64,000 bases of DNA from Hymenobacter wooponensis (GTDB lineage Bacteria; Bacteroidota; Bacteroidia; Cytophagales; Hymenobacteraceae): the NCBI RefSeq assembly GCF_004745865.1, contig NZ_SRKZ01000001.1, positions 248,001 through 312,000 on the forward strand, written 5' to 3'. A model generated the notes under the pieces. It had not been told where the DNA came from. It made no database searches and was given only the letters and a program-made list of their open reading frames with translations. The translations under genes and the position numbers were made by a program. This document shows positions 49,909-58,621 of the stretch, in pieces (within the stretch, counting starts at the first letter, position 1; each line of letters opens with the position of its first letter).

Positions 49909-52900
49909 TTAGAAGCCAATGTTGATACCAGCCAAGAAGGTGCGGGCCTGCGGGTAGATACCGCGGTCGACGCCGAAGCTGCCGCCCTGGTTACCCAGCT
50001 CTGGGTCGAAGCCTTTGTATTTGGTGAAGGTGAAGAGGTTCTGGGCGGTACCGTATACCCGGATGCGCTCAACCCCAAACTGGCCTAGCAGCGTTTTAGG
50101 CAAGGTGTAGCCCAGCGTCACGAGCTTCACACGCATGTAAGAGCCATTTTCGAGGTAGTGGCTAGACACGCGCAGGTTGCGGTTGGGGTCGTTGTAAATA
50201 GCCCGCGGAATGTTGTTGCTGGTGCCGGGTCCGGTCCAGCGCTCCAGGGTAAGGGTGCTGGAGTTGGCTGCTCCGTATAGGCCACCTTCGGTGTAGTAAC
50301 GGTTCAGGTTGTACACGTCGTTGCCCTGTGAGCCCTGCAGGAACACATTCAGGTCAAATCCACCGTAAGTGAACGTGTTGTTCAGGCCGTAGGTGAACTT
50401 GGGGTTGGGGTTGCCGAAGTAGGCCTGGTCGGCACTGGTAATCTGTCCGTCGCCATTTATATCCTTGAACTTAATGTCGCCGGGAGCGGTACCCGACTCC
50501 TGGTAGAAGCCAGTTTTGGAACCTGCGTTCAACGTCCGGAGCTCTTCCTGCGTCTGAATCAGCCCATCGGCGATGTAGCCATAGAAGGAGCCGAATGGCA
50601 CCCCAGCAGCGTAACGCACCAGCGTTTCACCACCCCGGATAGTCTGGCCAAAATACGGCCTGCCGCTTCCCAGTGAAGTAATCTCGTTGCGGTAAGCTGA
50701 GAAGTTGAGCGTAGTAGACCACGTGAAGCCGCTGTTGTCGCTCACGAAATTGTTGGTAGTAACGGCTATGTCAATACCCTTGTTTTTAGCCGACGCAGCA
50801 TTGGTGTTTACCGCTTCCGTGGTGCCCGTTACGGCCGACACTGGCACGCCGGCAATCAGGTTAGGCGAGCGGCGCGTGTACAGGTCCAAGGCAGCCGTTA
50901 CACGGTTCTGGAACAGGCCTAGATCAACACCTACGTTAGTCTGCTCGTTGATTTCCCAGCTCAGATCGGGGTTTTGCAAACGCGTGGGAGCGGCACCGGT
51001 TACGGTAGTCTGCGCCCCCGTGCCAAATACATACTGCGTGCCCGTGCTAGAGTTGATGGTGGAGAGGTAGCCGAAGGTGCCAGCGTTAAGCGGGTTACCC
51101 ACGCGGCCGTAGCCCACCCGCAGCTTCAGGTTGCTGATAGTGCTGTTGTCCTTCAGGAAGCCTTCCTCCGAAATGCGCCAACCAGCCGATACACCGGGGA
51201 AGAAACCAAACTTCTTGCCCCGCTCAAACGCCGACGTACCATCGTAGCGCGCAATGGCCGAGAACAGATACTTGCCCGCAAACTCATAGTTCAGGCGGCC
51301 AAAGTAGCTGGCCAGACGGCTGCGGCTGTTGCCGCCGTAGTTACCTAGCTGAGAGTTCAGTGGGCCCCGGTCGAGCACCTGCAGGTCGTTGCGGCTGTAG
51401 CCGGTGCGGCTGGCTCCCAGGTAGTTGTTATCAAATTGCTGCGACGACTGGCCTAGCAGCAAGGTCACTTGGTGCTTGCCCGCAAAAAGCTTGTCGTAGG
51501 TAGCCGTGTTTTCAATCAGATAGCTCGGGTTGTAGTTCGAGCTGCTCTGCAGGCTGGCATTGCCGGTAGTGTACTTGGCAGATCCCTGAATAGAGGGGTA
51601 AAAGCGGTTTTGCTGGTCAAACACCAAGTCGGCGCCCACGTTGGTGCGGAAGCGTAGGCCACTCACGGGCTCTAGTTCCGCGTAGAACGTGGTCAGCACG
51701 CGGTTGCGGAAGTGCTTGATGTTAGGGCGAAGCGCGGCCGTTATGGGGTTTTCCTCGCCGTAGTTATCGGCGGCCGTGTACTCATAGAAGCTGCCGTCGG
51801 GGTTGCGGGCGGGTGCCGTGGGGGGCGCTTGCAGGGCTAGCTGGATAATGCCGCTGAACTCGTTGTTAGGGGAGTTTTCTAGGCGCTCATTATAGTGCGT
51901 GAGGGCCAAAGTGTTACCCACCTTCAGCTTTTTATTCAGCTGCACCTCACCGTTAGCGCGCAGCGTAAAACGCTCGAAGTTCGTCCCGATGATGGTACCA
52001 TCTTGCTGGAAATATGTGCCGCTTAGCGCGTAGCGGGCCTTCTCACCGCCACCAGTAGCCGAAATGGCGTAGTTCTGGATTTTAGCGTTCCGGAAGATTT
52101 CATCCATCCAGTTGGTGCCCTCTCCCAGGGAGGTGGGGTTTGCATACTTGGGGATGATTTTCTCGCCCGCTGCCGTGCGCGACTCATTGTTGAGGGTAGC
52201 AAATTCCTGGGCATTCAGCAGGTCCAGCTTGCGCCATACTTGCTGGGTGCCCACGTAGGCATCCAGGCTGATGTTAGAAGTACCGGCCTTACCCCGTTTG
52301 GTAGTGATAATTACTACCCCGTTGGCTGCCCGCAGGCCGTAAATAGCCGTGGCAGAGGCATCCTTCAGCACGTCAATCGTCTCAATATCATTAGGGCTGA
52401 TATTGTTGAGGGCTGTATCATCACCAGGAGGCAGTGGAAAGCCATCTACCACATACAAGGGGCTGTTATTACCCGCCGACGTGATACCACGCACCCGAAT
52501 AGAAGTACCACCCGAGCCACCTGGTGCGCCAGAGTTAGACACTACTTGCACGCCCGCTGCGCGGCCCTGAATGGCCTGGGCAGCATCTGGTACGGGCTGA
52601 GAGGCAATTTCCCGCCCCGATACCGAGGCTACGGCTCCCGTTACGCTCTGGCGCTCTTGGGTGCCATACCCCACTACTACTACTTCTTTCAGCGCTTGCG
52701 TGTCTTCGCTGAGTGAAACGTTTAGGGCGGTGTTTGCGCCCGTCACGGGTACTTCCCGGCGGTTATAGCCTAGGTAAGTGAATACCAGCGTGCTACCTTC
52801 CGGCACATTCAGGCTGTAGTTACCGGTGGCATCGGTGGTGGTGCCTTGGGTAGAGCCTTTCACTACTACCGTCACGCCAGGTAGCCCTTCGCCATTCGCT

Positions 52901-53073
52901 TGGGTTACGCGGCCCGATACTGGCACATCGGCCAGTACCCGCGAACCTGCTGCCTCAGGCATGGCATCTGGCCGCGCCATGGCGGCGGCTGGTTGTACAA
53001 ACGATTGCAGACTGCCCGCGGTAACTAGCGCAGCGCTTCGCAACAGCAGCTTTTTGTAAGGAACTGTACTCAT
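49909..53073 (-). CDS. SusC/RagA TonB-dependent outer-membrane transporter
   Basis: 1054 residues. After an N-terminal signal-like stretch, a carboxypeptidase-regulatory-like domain (VSGRVTQANGEGLPGVTVVVKGSTQGTTTDATG, about 52-85) precedes the plug with KEVVVVGYGTQERQSVTGAV and NSPLYVVDGFPLPPGDD; the 22-strand barrel ends in TFLAGINIGF with a terminal Phe. It imports oligosaccharides together with SusD. It begins the minus-strand glycan locus and faces a plus-strand Nudix regulator across a 619-base gap. Confidence 0.93.
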   Translation of the reverse strand: MSTVPYKKLLLRSAALVTAGSLQSFVQPAAAMARPDAMPEAAGSRVLADVPVSGRVTQANGEGLPGVTVVVKGSTQGTTTDATGNYSLNVPEGSTLVFTYLGYNRREVPVTGANTALNVSLSEDTQALKEVVVVGYGTQERQSVTGAVASVSGREIASQPVPDAAQAIQGRAAGVQVVSNSGAPGGSGGTSIRVRGITSAGNNSPLYVVDGFPLPPGDDTALNNISPNDIETIDVLKDASATAIYGLRAANGVVIITTKRGKAGTSNISLDAYVGTQQVWRKLDLLNAQEFATLNNESRTAAGEKIIPKYANPTSLGEGTNWMDEIFRNAKIQNYAISATGGGEKARYALSGTYFQQDGTIIGTNFERFTLRANGEVQLNKKLKVGNTLALTHYNERLENSPNNEFSGIIQLALQAPPTAPARNPDGSFYEYTAADNYGEENPITAALRPNIKHFRNRVLTTFYAELEPVSGLRFRTNVGADLVFDQQNRFYPSIQGSAKYTTGNASLQSSSNYNPSYLIENTATYDKLFAGKHQVTLLLGQSSQQFDNNYLGASRTGYSRNDLQVLDRGPLNSQLGNYGGNSRSRLASYFGRLNYEFAGKYLFSAIARYDGTSAFERGKKFGFFPGVSAGWRISEEGFLKDNSTISNLKLRVGYGRVGNPLNAGTFGYLSTINSSTGTQYVFGTGAQTTVTGAAPTRLQNPDLSWEINEQTNVGVDLGLFQNRVTAALDLYTRRSPNLIAGVPVSAVTGTTEAVNTNAASAKNKGIDIAVTTNNFVSDNSGFTWSTTLNFSAYRNEITSLGSGRPYFGQTIRGGETLVRYAAGVPFGSFYGYIADGLIQTQEELRTLNAGSKTGFYQESGTAPGDIKFKDINGDGQITSADQAYFGNPNPKFTYGLNNTFTYGGFDLNVFLQGSQGNDVYNLNRYYTEGGLYGAANSSTLTLERWTGPGTSNNIPRAIYNDPNRNLRVSSHYLENGSYMRVKLVTLGYTLPKTLLGQFGVERIRVYGTAQNLFTFTKYKGFDPELGNQGGSFGVDRGIYPQARTFLAGINIGF

Positions 53074-53692
53074 AGAGGTGGGATTAGAGGTGACTTACTG
53101 TGGGAATACTTAATGCTAGCGCACTAGCAGAGAAGCCAGATGAATACTCTAATTGGGCCAATGACCATGGGCTAGATTTCTCTAAAGAATCATGCATAGG
53201 TATGGCTGCACAGCTCCTACTGTTTTACAAATACTTGATAGCCAAATACTTACAAGAACAAAAAAGCAGTGAAATCCTAGCGAGCTACCTGGGGAGTAGC
53301 CGAGTTGCAACTAGGCAAGGCTGACGGGTTAGGTCAGGCAGGGAAATAAAATGGGGTACTCAGTGCGGGTGTGCGGACGCGGGCGAGAGTAGTGCAAGAT
53401 TGCAGCCCGATAAAAAAGCGGAGGTTACTGCAATCGATATAGGTAATGAAAAGCGTATTTATGACAGAGGGCTCATACTAAGCGCAAGCCGTACTGTTAC
53501 TACTGAGAAATACTTCTCCATACTTGTATGATAATGTGGTGGGAAGGAAAGGTGGATAGAGCGGGTACTATGTTTTTTAATACAGAAATTGCAGCCTTTC
53601 AGGGAACAAGAATGTCATTCTGTATTATCGACGGAATAAATGTAAACACTTTTCGGTAATACGTACATTCTACACAATAAAAATTTCCACCC
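53074..53692. other. Divergent regulatory gap between susC and the Nudix regulator
   Basis: 619 AT-rich bases. A 74-codon frame at 53100-53324 starts with GTG and has no recognisable motif, so it is not called. An inverted repeat at 53623-53661 is the best candidate regulatory site. No clean consensus promoter was found. Confidence 0.5.
53623..53661. promoter_or_regulatory. Inverted repeat before the Nudix regulator
   Basis: TATTATCGA (53623-53631) and TCGGTAATA (53653-53661) are inverted copies with one mismatch, spaced 21 bases, 32 bases before the regulator start. Nudix-family sugar regulators bind long spaced palindromes, so this could be its autoregulatory operator. Confidence 0.3.
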
Positions 53693-54481
53693 ATGAACAC
53701 CCGCCAAGAAGTTCTGGACTTTGTTCATCACGGCCACGAGCGTTATTTACCGCATCTCTCCATCGATTGCGTCATATTTGGGTACCATGCGCATCAGCTA
53801 AAAATTTTGCTAATTCGGCACCACGGCCACGACAACTGGAGCTTACCCGGCGGGTATATTGCCCGTGATGAAGGTGTTACTCAGGCGGCTTACCGTATTC
53901 TGGCCGAGAAAACGCAACTCACCAACCTGTTCTTGCAGCAGTTCTACGTGTTCGGCGACAGTGCCACCCGCATGAACAAGATCAAGACCCAGGAAACCCA
54001 CAACCCTACTTACTCCAAGGTAGGCGTAGCCATCGACGACAACCATTGGCTCTCGGAGCGTACCCTATCCATTGGATACTATGCCTTAGTGGACTACCTG
54101 AATGTAGTGGTGAACCCAGAGCTATTGGTGGATGAGTTCTGCTGGCAGGAGGTGACGGAAATCCCACCCCTAGACTACGACCACAACGAAATTGTGCAGA
54201 AGGCACTCATGACGCTCCGGGCGCAGATTTATCAGCAGCCCATTGGGTACAACTTGCTGGCCGATAAATTCACCCTCCCCGAAATTCATGCCCTCTATGA
54301 ATCCATTTTGGGTCGGCAGTTCGACCGCCGGAATTTCCGCAAGAAGCTGCTTACGCTGGGGCTGATTCGGCAGCTGGACGAGCAGCGCAAAATTGGTCCG
54401 CACCGCTCGCCCTACCTGTATGAATTTGACCACGACAACTACCAGAAGGCGCTAGAAGAAGGAGCCGTTCTTGCACTCTAA
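53693..54481 (+). CDS. Nudix-fold transcriptional regulator (NrtR/AraR-like)
   Basis: 262 residues. The Nudix domain (about 22-165) has LPGGYIARDEG at 51-61, but the box is broken: the expected RExxEE reads R68-I69-L70-A71-E72-K73, so two catalytic Glu are lost and hydrolysis is unlikely. The C-terminal part (about 170-262) is a winged helix (YNLLADKFTLPEIHALYESILG, NFRKKLLTLGLIRQL). This architecture is that of NrtR-like sugar regulators such as AraR of Bacteroides. It lies between susC and gntP-gntK and probably controls one or both. Confidence 0.87.
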   Translation: MNTRQEVLDFVHHGHERYLPHLSIDCVIFGYHAHQLKILLIRHHGHDNWSLPGGYIARDEGVTQAAYRILAEKTQLTNLFLQQFYVFGDSATRMNKIKTQETHNPTYSKVGVAIDDNHWLSERTLSIGYYALVDYLNVVVNPELLVDEFCWQEVTEIPPLDYDHNEIVQKALMTLRAQIYQQPIGYNLLADKFTLPEIHALYESILGRQFDRRNFRKKLLTLGLIRQLDEQRKIGPHRSPYLYEFDHDNYQKALEEGAVLAL

Positions 54482-54530
54482 CCCGCTGCCAGTGGCCTAG
54501 CTTTACTCATCGCACCTATTACCCCCTCTC

Positions 54531-55859
54531 TTACTGGCCTAGCAATGGCAGGGCCCAGTTCAGGAGCAACACCCCCAACAGTCCTACCACCGACACGATG
54601 GTTTCCATCATCGTCCAGGAGCGTAGCGTGTCTTTGGCGGAGAGGTTGAAATACTCTTTGAAGAGCCAGAAGCCAGCGTCGTTGAAGTGCGACAGTAACA
54701 GGCTGCCCGCGCCAATGGAAAGCACCATCAGGTTGGGGTTGGCGTGCGACTGGGCCATGGTGGGTAGCATTACGCCGGCTGCCGTGAGACCCGCAATGGT
54801 AGCAGAGCCCAGGCACACCCGAATGGCCGCCGCAATCAGCCAGCCCAGCAGCAGAGGCGGCAACCCCGTGCTCTGCAAGCCTTGGGCAATTTCACTGCTC
54901 ACGCCACTGGCTACCAGCACTTGCTTCAGGGCACCGGCCCCGCCAATAATGAGCAGAATAAGCGCCACATCCTTCACTGAGGCAGAGTACGCATCCATCA
55001 CGGCTCCCATAGGCTTGCCTAGGCCAGTACCCAGCGTGAAGGTGGCTACCAGCACCGACACAAGCATTACCACCGAGGGCTCAGCCAGGAAGGTTAATGC
55101 TGGCGCCAGCGGCCCCCCGGGCGGCAACACTGCCTGCAGGCCTAGCACCAGCACCAGCAGTAGCACCGGCAGCAGCGACGACAGGAAGCTATTTAAGCGC
55201 CCAGGCAGGGCACCTTCGGGCAAGGTTTCCGACACAAAGCTGGCTAGCGGTACCGATACGATGCCCCGAAGGGTGAGACCGTACACCGGTCCGGCCAGCA
55301 CAATAGCCGGAATGGCTATCAGCAAGCCGTACACGAAGGTCAGGCCCATATTGGCGTGAAATTGCGCTACCAGGGCTGTGGGCGACGGGTGCGGCGGTAG
55401 GAACCCGTGCATAACCGAGAGAGCAGCCAGCATAGGCAGGCCTACGTACACGGCGGGCAACCGATACTTGTATACCACGGAAAAGATCAGCGGGATCATC
55501 AGCACAAAGCCCACGTTATAGAACAGCGGGATACCGATGATAAAGCCCGTCACCATCATCGTCCATTGAATGTAGCGGGTACCGAAGGCTTGGATTAGGA
55601 CGGCGGCAATTTGCTGAGCGGCGCCACTTTCGGCCACTATTTTGCCCAGCATGGCTCCCAGTATAATCACAATCAGCACCGAGCCCAGCGTGTCACCCAG
55701 CCCTTTGTATACGGCCGCCATTAACTCATGCGGCGGCAGGCCTAGGGCAAAGCCCGTCCCGAGAGTGACTAGCAAAAACGCTAAAAATGCATTGACCTTT
55801 CCCCAGCTGATGAGCCCAATCAGCGCCAGTACTGCCAGCAGAACGATGAGTAGTATCAT
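54531..55859 (-). CDS. GntP family gluconate:H+ symporter
   Basis: 442 residues with about twelve to fourteen hydrophobic segments. MAAVYKGLGDTLGSVLIVIILGAMLGKIVAESGAAQQIA and MHGFLPPHPSPTALVAQF are diagnostic of the GntP family; the PHPSP loop is highly conserved. Imports gluconate or related acids with protons. Its start overlaps the gluconokinase stop by four bases, so both are translated together. Confidence 0.92.
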   Translation of the reverse strand: MILLIVLLAVLALIGLISWGKVNAFLAFLLVTLGTGFALGLPPHELMAAVYKGLGDTLGSVLIVIILGAMLGKIVAESGAAQQIAAVLIQAFGTRYIQWTMMVTGFIIGIPLFYNVGFVLMIPLIFSVVYKYRLPAVYVGLPMLAALSVMHGFLPPHPSPTALVAQFHANMGLTFVYGLLIAIPAIVLAGPVYGLTLRGIVSVPLASFVSETLPEGALPGRLNSFLSSLLPVLLLVLVLGLQAVLPPGGPLAPALTFLAEPSVVMLVSVLVATFTLGTGLGKPMGAVMDAYSASVKDVALILLIIGGAGALKQVLVASGVSSEIAQGLQSTGLPPLLLGWLIAAAIRVCLGSATIAGLTAAGVMLPTMAQSHANPNLMVLSIGAGSLLLSHFNDAGFWLFKEYFNLSAKDTLRSWTMMETIVSVVGLLGVLLLNWALPLLGQ

Positions 55860-56371
55860 GCTGGCTGCTTCGCTGAACTAGCCGCTACTATTTGATTTAC
55901 TAGGTCTTGGGGCGTGAGATCCTGCGCAAGTTGCAGCCGCAAACCATACATGGGTGGCTCTAGGGTATTCAGCTGCGAAGCCAGCATTTGCTGGGTCATG
56001 TAGTGCCCGGTGCGGGCGCGCAGCCGCTCACTCAGTAGAACTTCCGAGCCATCTAAAAACACCCACTGAATGGGATGGGTAGCTGCCTGGTTGAATTGCT
56101 GCCGGTACTTCTCTTTGAGCGCGGAGCAGGCTAGCACTGCTCCATCAGCCTTACTCCACTCTCGCACGCTGGCTGCTAATTCATCCAACCAGCCCTTGCG
56201 GTCTTCATCGGTGAGGGGTGTGCCACCGCGCATCTTAGCAATATTGGCCGCCGAATGGAAATCATCGGCGTCATGAAACGGGAGGCCTAGCCGTTCAGCC
56301 AATAATTGGCCAACGGTGGTTTTCCCGCTGCCCGATACGCCCATTACTACATATACCGTGTTGTCTTGCAT
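55856..56371 (-). CDS. gntK: Gluconokinase
   Basis: 171 residues. P-loop GVSGSGKTT (11-19), FHDADDFHSAANIAKMRGGTPLTDEDRKGWLDEL with substrate-binding residues, and CSALKEKYRQ. Phosphorylates gluconate to 6-phosphogluconate for the pentose phosphate pathway. Coupled to the GntP gene by an ATGA overlap. Gluconate may come from the periplasmic sugar dehydrogenases seen in this window, but that link is inference. Confidence 0.92.
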   Translation of the reverse strand: MQDNTVYVVMGVSGSGKTTVGQLLAERLGLPFHDADDFHSAANIAKMRGGTPLTDEDRKGWLDELAASVREWSKADGAVLACSALKEKYRQQFNQAATHPIQWVFLDGSEVLLSERLRARTGHYMTQQMLASQLNTLEPPMYGLRLQLAQDLTPQDLVNQIVAASSAKQPA

Positions 56372-56884
56372 GCTTTATTGGGTGGGAGTGTAAATCAGTT
56401 CGAGAAGCCAGCTGGCAGACTGCGCGGAAGAATGAGCTACGAAGCCCTATTGCGTAGTTTAGACGGGTTAATGTAGTAAACTCTTCAGCTAAAACGTATT
56501 TCGTTTGCTATAAGCACGTCTCCACCTCATAGGATACTCGTCCTATATACTATACTTTTCCCCTAAACAGACGAGCCAGACCTAGTATTTGCTGCTGCCG
56601 CTCTAGGCCTCTTTCCGAGGTTGGCACGCCCCTGACTTGGCTACGCCATGTGCATATCAGCTGTGTAAAGCAGTCGTAATCATGTACACCTTCGTGCAGG
56701 GTGTCACCAAAGCTGACTTGCTTTCAACGTACTATTCTCACACCAGCACATGCCCACAAAAAAGTCTGCCCAGATCACTCCGGGCAGACGTTGGTTAAGG
56801 CATTCACGCTCTTCTGTCGGCTATACGTTAAGTCAGCTATTCATTCGTTTCAAATTAACTCCACTTACGTTACTGGCCTAGTGC
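56372..56884. other. Gap between gntK and a Gfo/Idh gene
   Basis: 513 bases with no gene; the plus-strand frame at 56701-56919 is spurious. It contains the terminator at 56758-56789 and two copies of the GGCCTAG heptamer. The gntK-gntP promoter should lie in the left part. Confidence 0.5.
56758..56789 (-). terminator. Terminator after the Tat Gfo/Idh gene
   Basis: Stem GTCTGCCC / GGGCAGAC with a 10-base loop; six As to its left on the plus strand give a T run on the minus strand. It lies about 95 bases beyond the stop of the gene at 56885. Confidence 0.75.
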
Positions 56885-58216
56885 CTACACTCGCTGGGGC
56901 TGAGGCTTCAAGGAAGTGAGGTCGGCTATTTTAATGGGCTTGCCGGTATCAATGCTTTTGCGCGCGGCAATACCGATCAGGATAGCCAATGCTCCATCAC
57001 GGCTTTTAGCCGCCTGGTGATATGGGTCGTGGCCATCGGGGGCGAAGATCTGCTTACGCAGGCGCACATCTCCCCCACCGTGGCCTTCCTCAGTATTTGA
57101 TAGTTGGATTAGCTCCCGCTTGCCAAAGTTGGTAGTCACCTGAATCTCGTCGAAGGGCTCGGCTTCCCAAGGCTGCTTTTCCTTGATCCAGGCATCAATC
57201 TTCCCCTTGGTCCCATTAAAGGAAATGCGGTAGCCTTCGTAGGGTGAGTACGCGGTAAGCGAGTAGCTCACCTGCACGTTGTTGGCGTACTTAATCTGCA
57301 CGGCCATCTTATCAAATATGTCAATATCCTCGCGCCACACGCAGCCGTCGCGGTGGTAGCCGTCGTACTTCTCGTTCTCGACGTAGAGCTTGGTTAAGCG
57401 CTCATCCTTGGTGATATCCCAGTAAAACTGGCACTTGTCTTTATGCGGGCACGGGCGGCAGTGGGTGTAGCGGAAGGAGTTGTTCTTGCCATAGAAGTTT
57501 AGCTGCCCATTGCCGTATACCTCCTCCGGGTCCGACTCCAGCCACCAGTTCAGCAAATCGAAGTGGTGGGAAGCTTTGTGCACCAGTAGTGAGCCGCTGT
57601 TTTGCCGCAGCCGGTGCCAGCGGCGGAAGTAGTCGGCGCCGTGGTGTACATCAAGGTACCAGTGAAAATCGGCAGAGGTAACATCCCCGATTACGCCGCT
57701 GCGCAGCAGCTCATAGATCTTCTGGCGGTGCGGAGAGTACCGGTAGTTGAACGTCACCTTCACGTTTTTGCCCGTACGCTGCTCTGCCGCCAGAATAGCC
57801 TCACACTGCTGCTCGTCGGTGGTCATGGGCTTCTCCGTAATGATATTCGCCCCATACTCCATGCCCTTGATGATGAACTCACTGTGGGTGGCATCCACGG
57901 TAGTCACGATAAGCAAATCGGGCTTGGTTTGCTTCATCATCTGATCGAAGTCGGTGAAGGTGGGGCACTTCACGCCCAGCATCTTCTTGCCCGTGGCCAG
58001 GCGGCCAGGGTTCTTGTCGCAGAGGCCTACAAATTCTACTTGGCCGCTAAACTCCTTGAGCACGGGCGTGCCCCACATGCCCAGGCCTCGGTGGCCTGTG
58101 CCCACCATAGCCACGCGGGTTTTCGTGCCCGCAATTGCCGAAGCCAATACGTTGTCGGCGAGCAGGGTACTAGCTAAGGCTGCCCCCGTTTGTTGAATAA
58201 ATTTTCTTCGATGCAT
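56885..58216 (-). CDS. Tat-exported Gfo/Idh/MocA oxidoreductase with Cys cluster
   Basis: 443 residues. Signal MHRRKFIQQTGAALASTLLADN indicates a Tat substrate, so the enzyme would fold with NAD(P) before export. Rossmann motif VAMVGTGHRGLGMWG (35-49) and EKP at 128-130; HHFDLLNWW has the family His. Odd for the superfamily: Cys253, Cys256, Cys262 and Cys292 (HCRPCPHKDKCQF and DGCVWRED) look like a metal site. Subfamily members with these cysteines are common in Bacteroidota glycan loci. ATG at 58216 is used, 22 codons inside the longer frame. Confidence 0.85.
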   Translation of the reverse strand: MHRRKFIQQTGAALASTLLADNVLASAIAGTKTRVAMVGTGHRGLGMWGTPVLKEFSGQVEFVGLCDKNPGRLATGKKMLGVKCPTFTDFDQMMKQTKPDLLIVTTVDATHSEFIIKGMEYGANIITEKPMTTDEQQCEAILAAEQRTGKNVKVTFNYRYSPHRQKIYELLRSGVIGDVTSADFHWYLDVHHGADYFRRWHRLRQNSGSLLVHKASHHFDLLNWWLESDPEEVYGNGQLNFYGKNNSFRYTHCRPCPHKDKCQFYWDITKDERLTKLYVENEKYDGYHRDGCVWREDIDIFDKMAVQIKYANNVQVSYSLTAYSPYEGYRISFNGTKGKIDAWIKEKQPWEAEPFDEIQVTTNFGKRELIQLSNTEEGHGGGDVRLRKQIFAPDGHDPYHQAAKSRDGALAILIGIAARKSIDTGKPIKIADLTSLKPQPQRV

Positions 58217-58621
58217 GGGAATTTTAGAAAGGAAGAGAGCAAGAATATAGGGTGAGCTAGGCCAGATACACTTTCCTGACACCCCATGGCGCCTTAGCTA
58301 CTGGCCTACGCAACCCCATTTATCTTCATTAAACTGAAACTATTATGGCTTACATGCAGGTGGGCCGGCCGTTTTATTTATGCAATCGTTCCCGGCAACG
58401 TTGTCAGCTTGTTAGCTATATTACCGGCCCAAGCTACCGGTAGGCTCGTTTTCTAGAGTTGGCCTTCAACTGCAGCGCCGAGGGCGGCCTTTGGATCCAG
58501 TAAAATCAATTGCGCTCAATTGCAGCCAGTGGCGTTACTTACAAGAGCTTAAAGGTTTAACTCCCACTCCTGCCGCAAGCTCTCCCTGTATTTACTATCC
58601 CCATAATGCGTCGAAGTACTT
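58217..58621. other. Divergent gap upstream of Tat Gfo/Idh and TolB-like genes
   Basis: 405 bases, no gene or terminator seen. Both flanking genes start here, so promoters are expected, but no convincing box was identified. Confidence 0.45.

Noticed and set aside
53100..53324. 74-codon plus-strand gene in the susC upstream gap
   Set aside because: Starts with GTG, has no motif, and overlaps the expected susC promoter region.
56701..56919. 72-codon plus-strand gene
   Set aside because: It spans a terminator and runs into the end of the convergent Gfo/Idh gene; composition is not protein-like.
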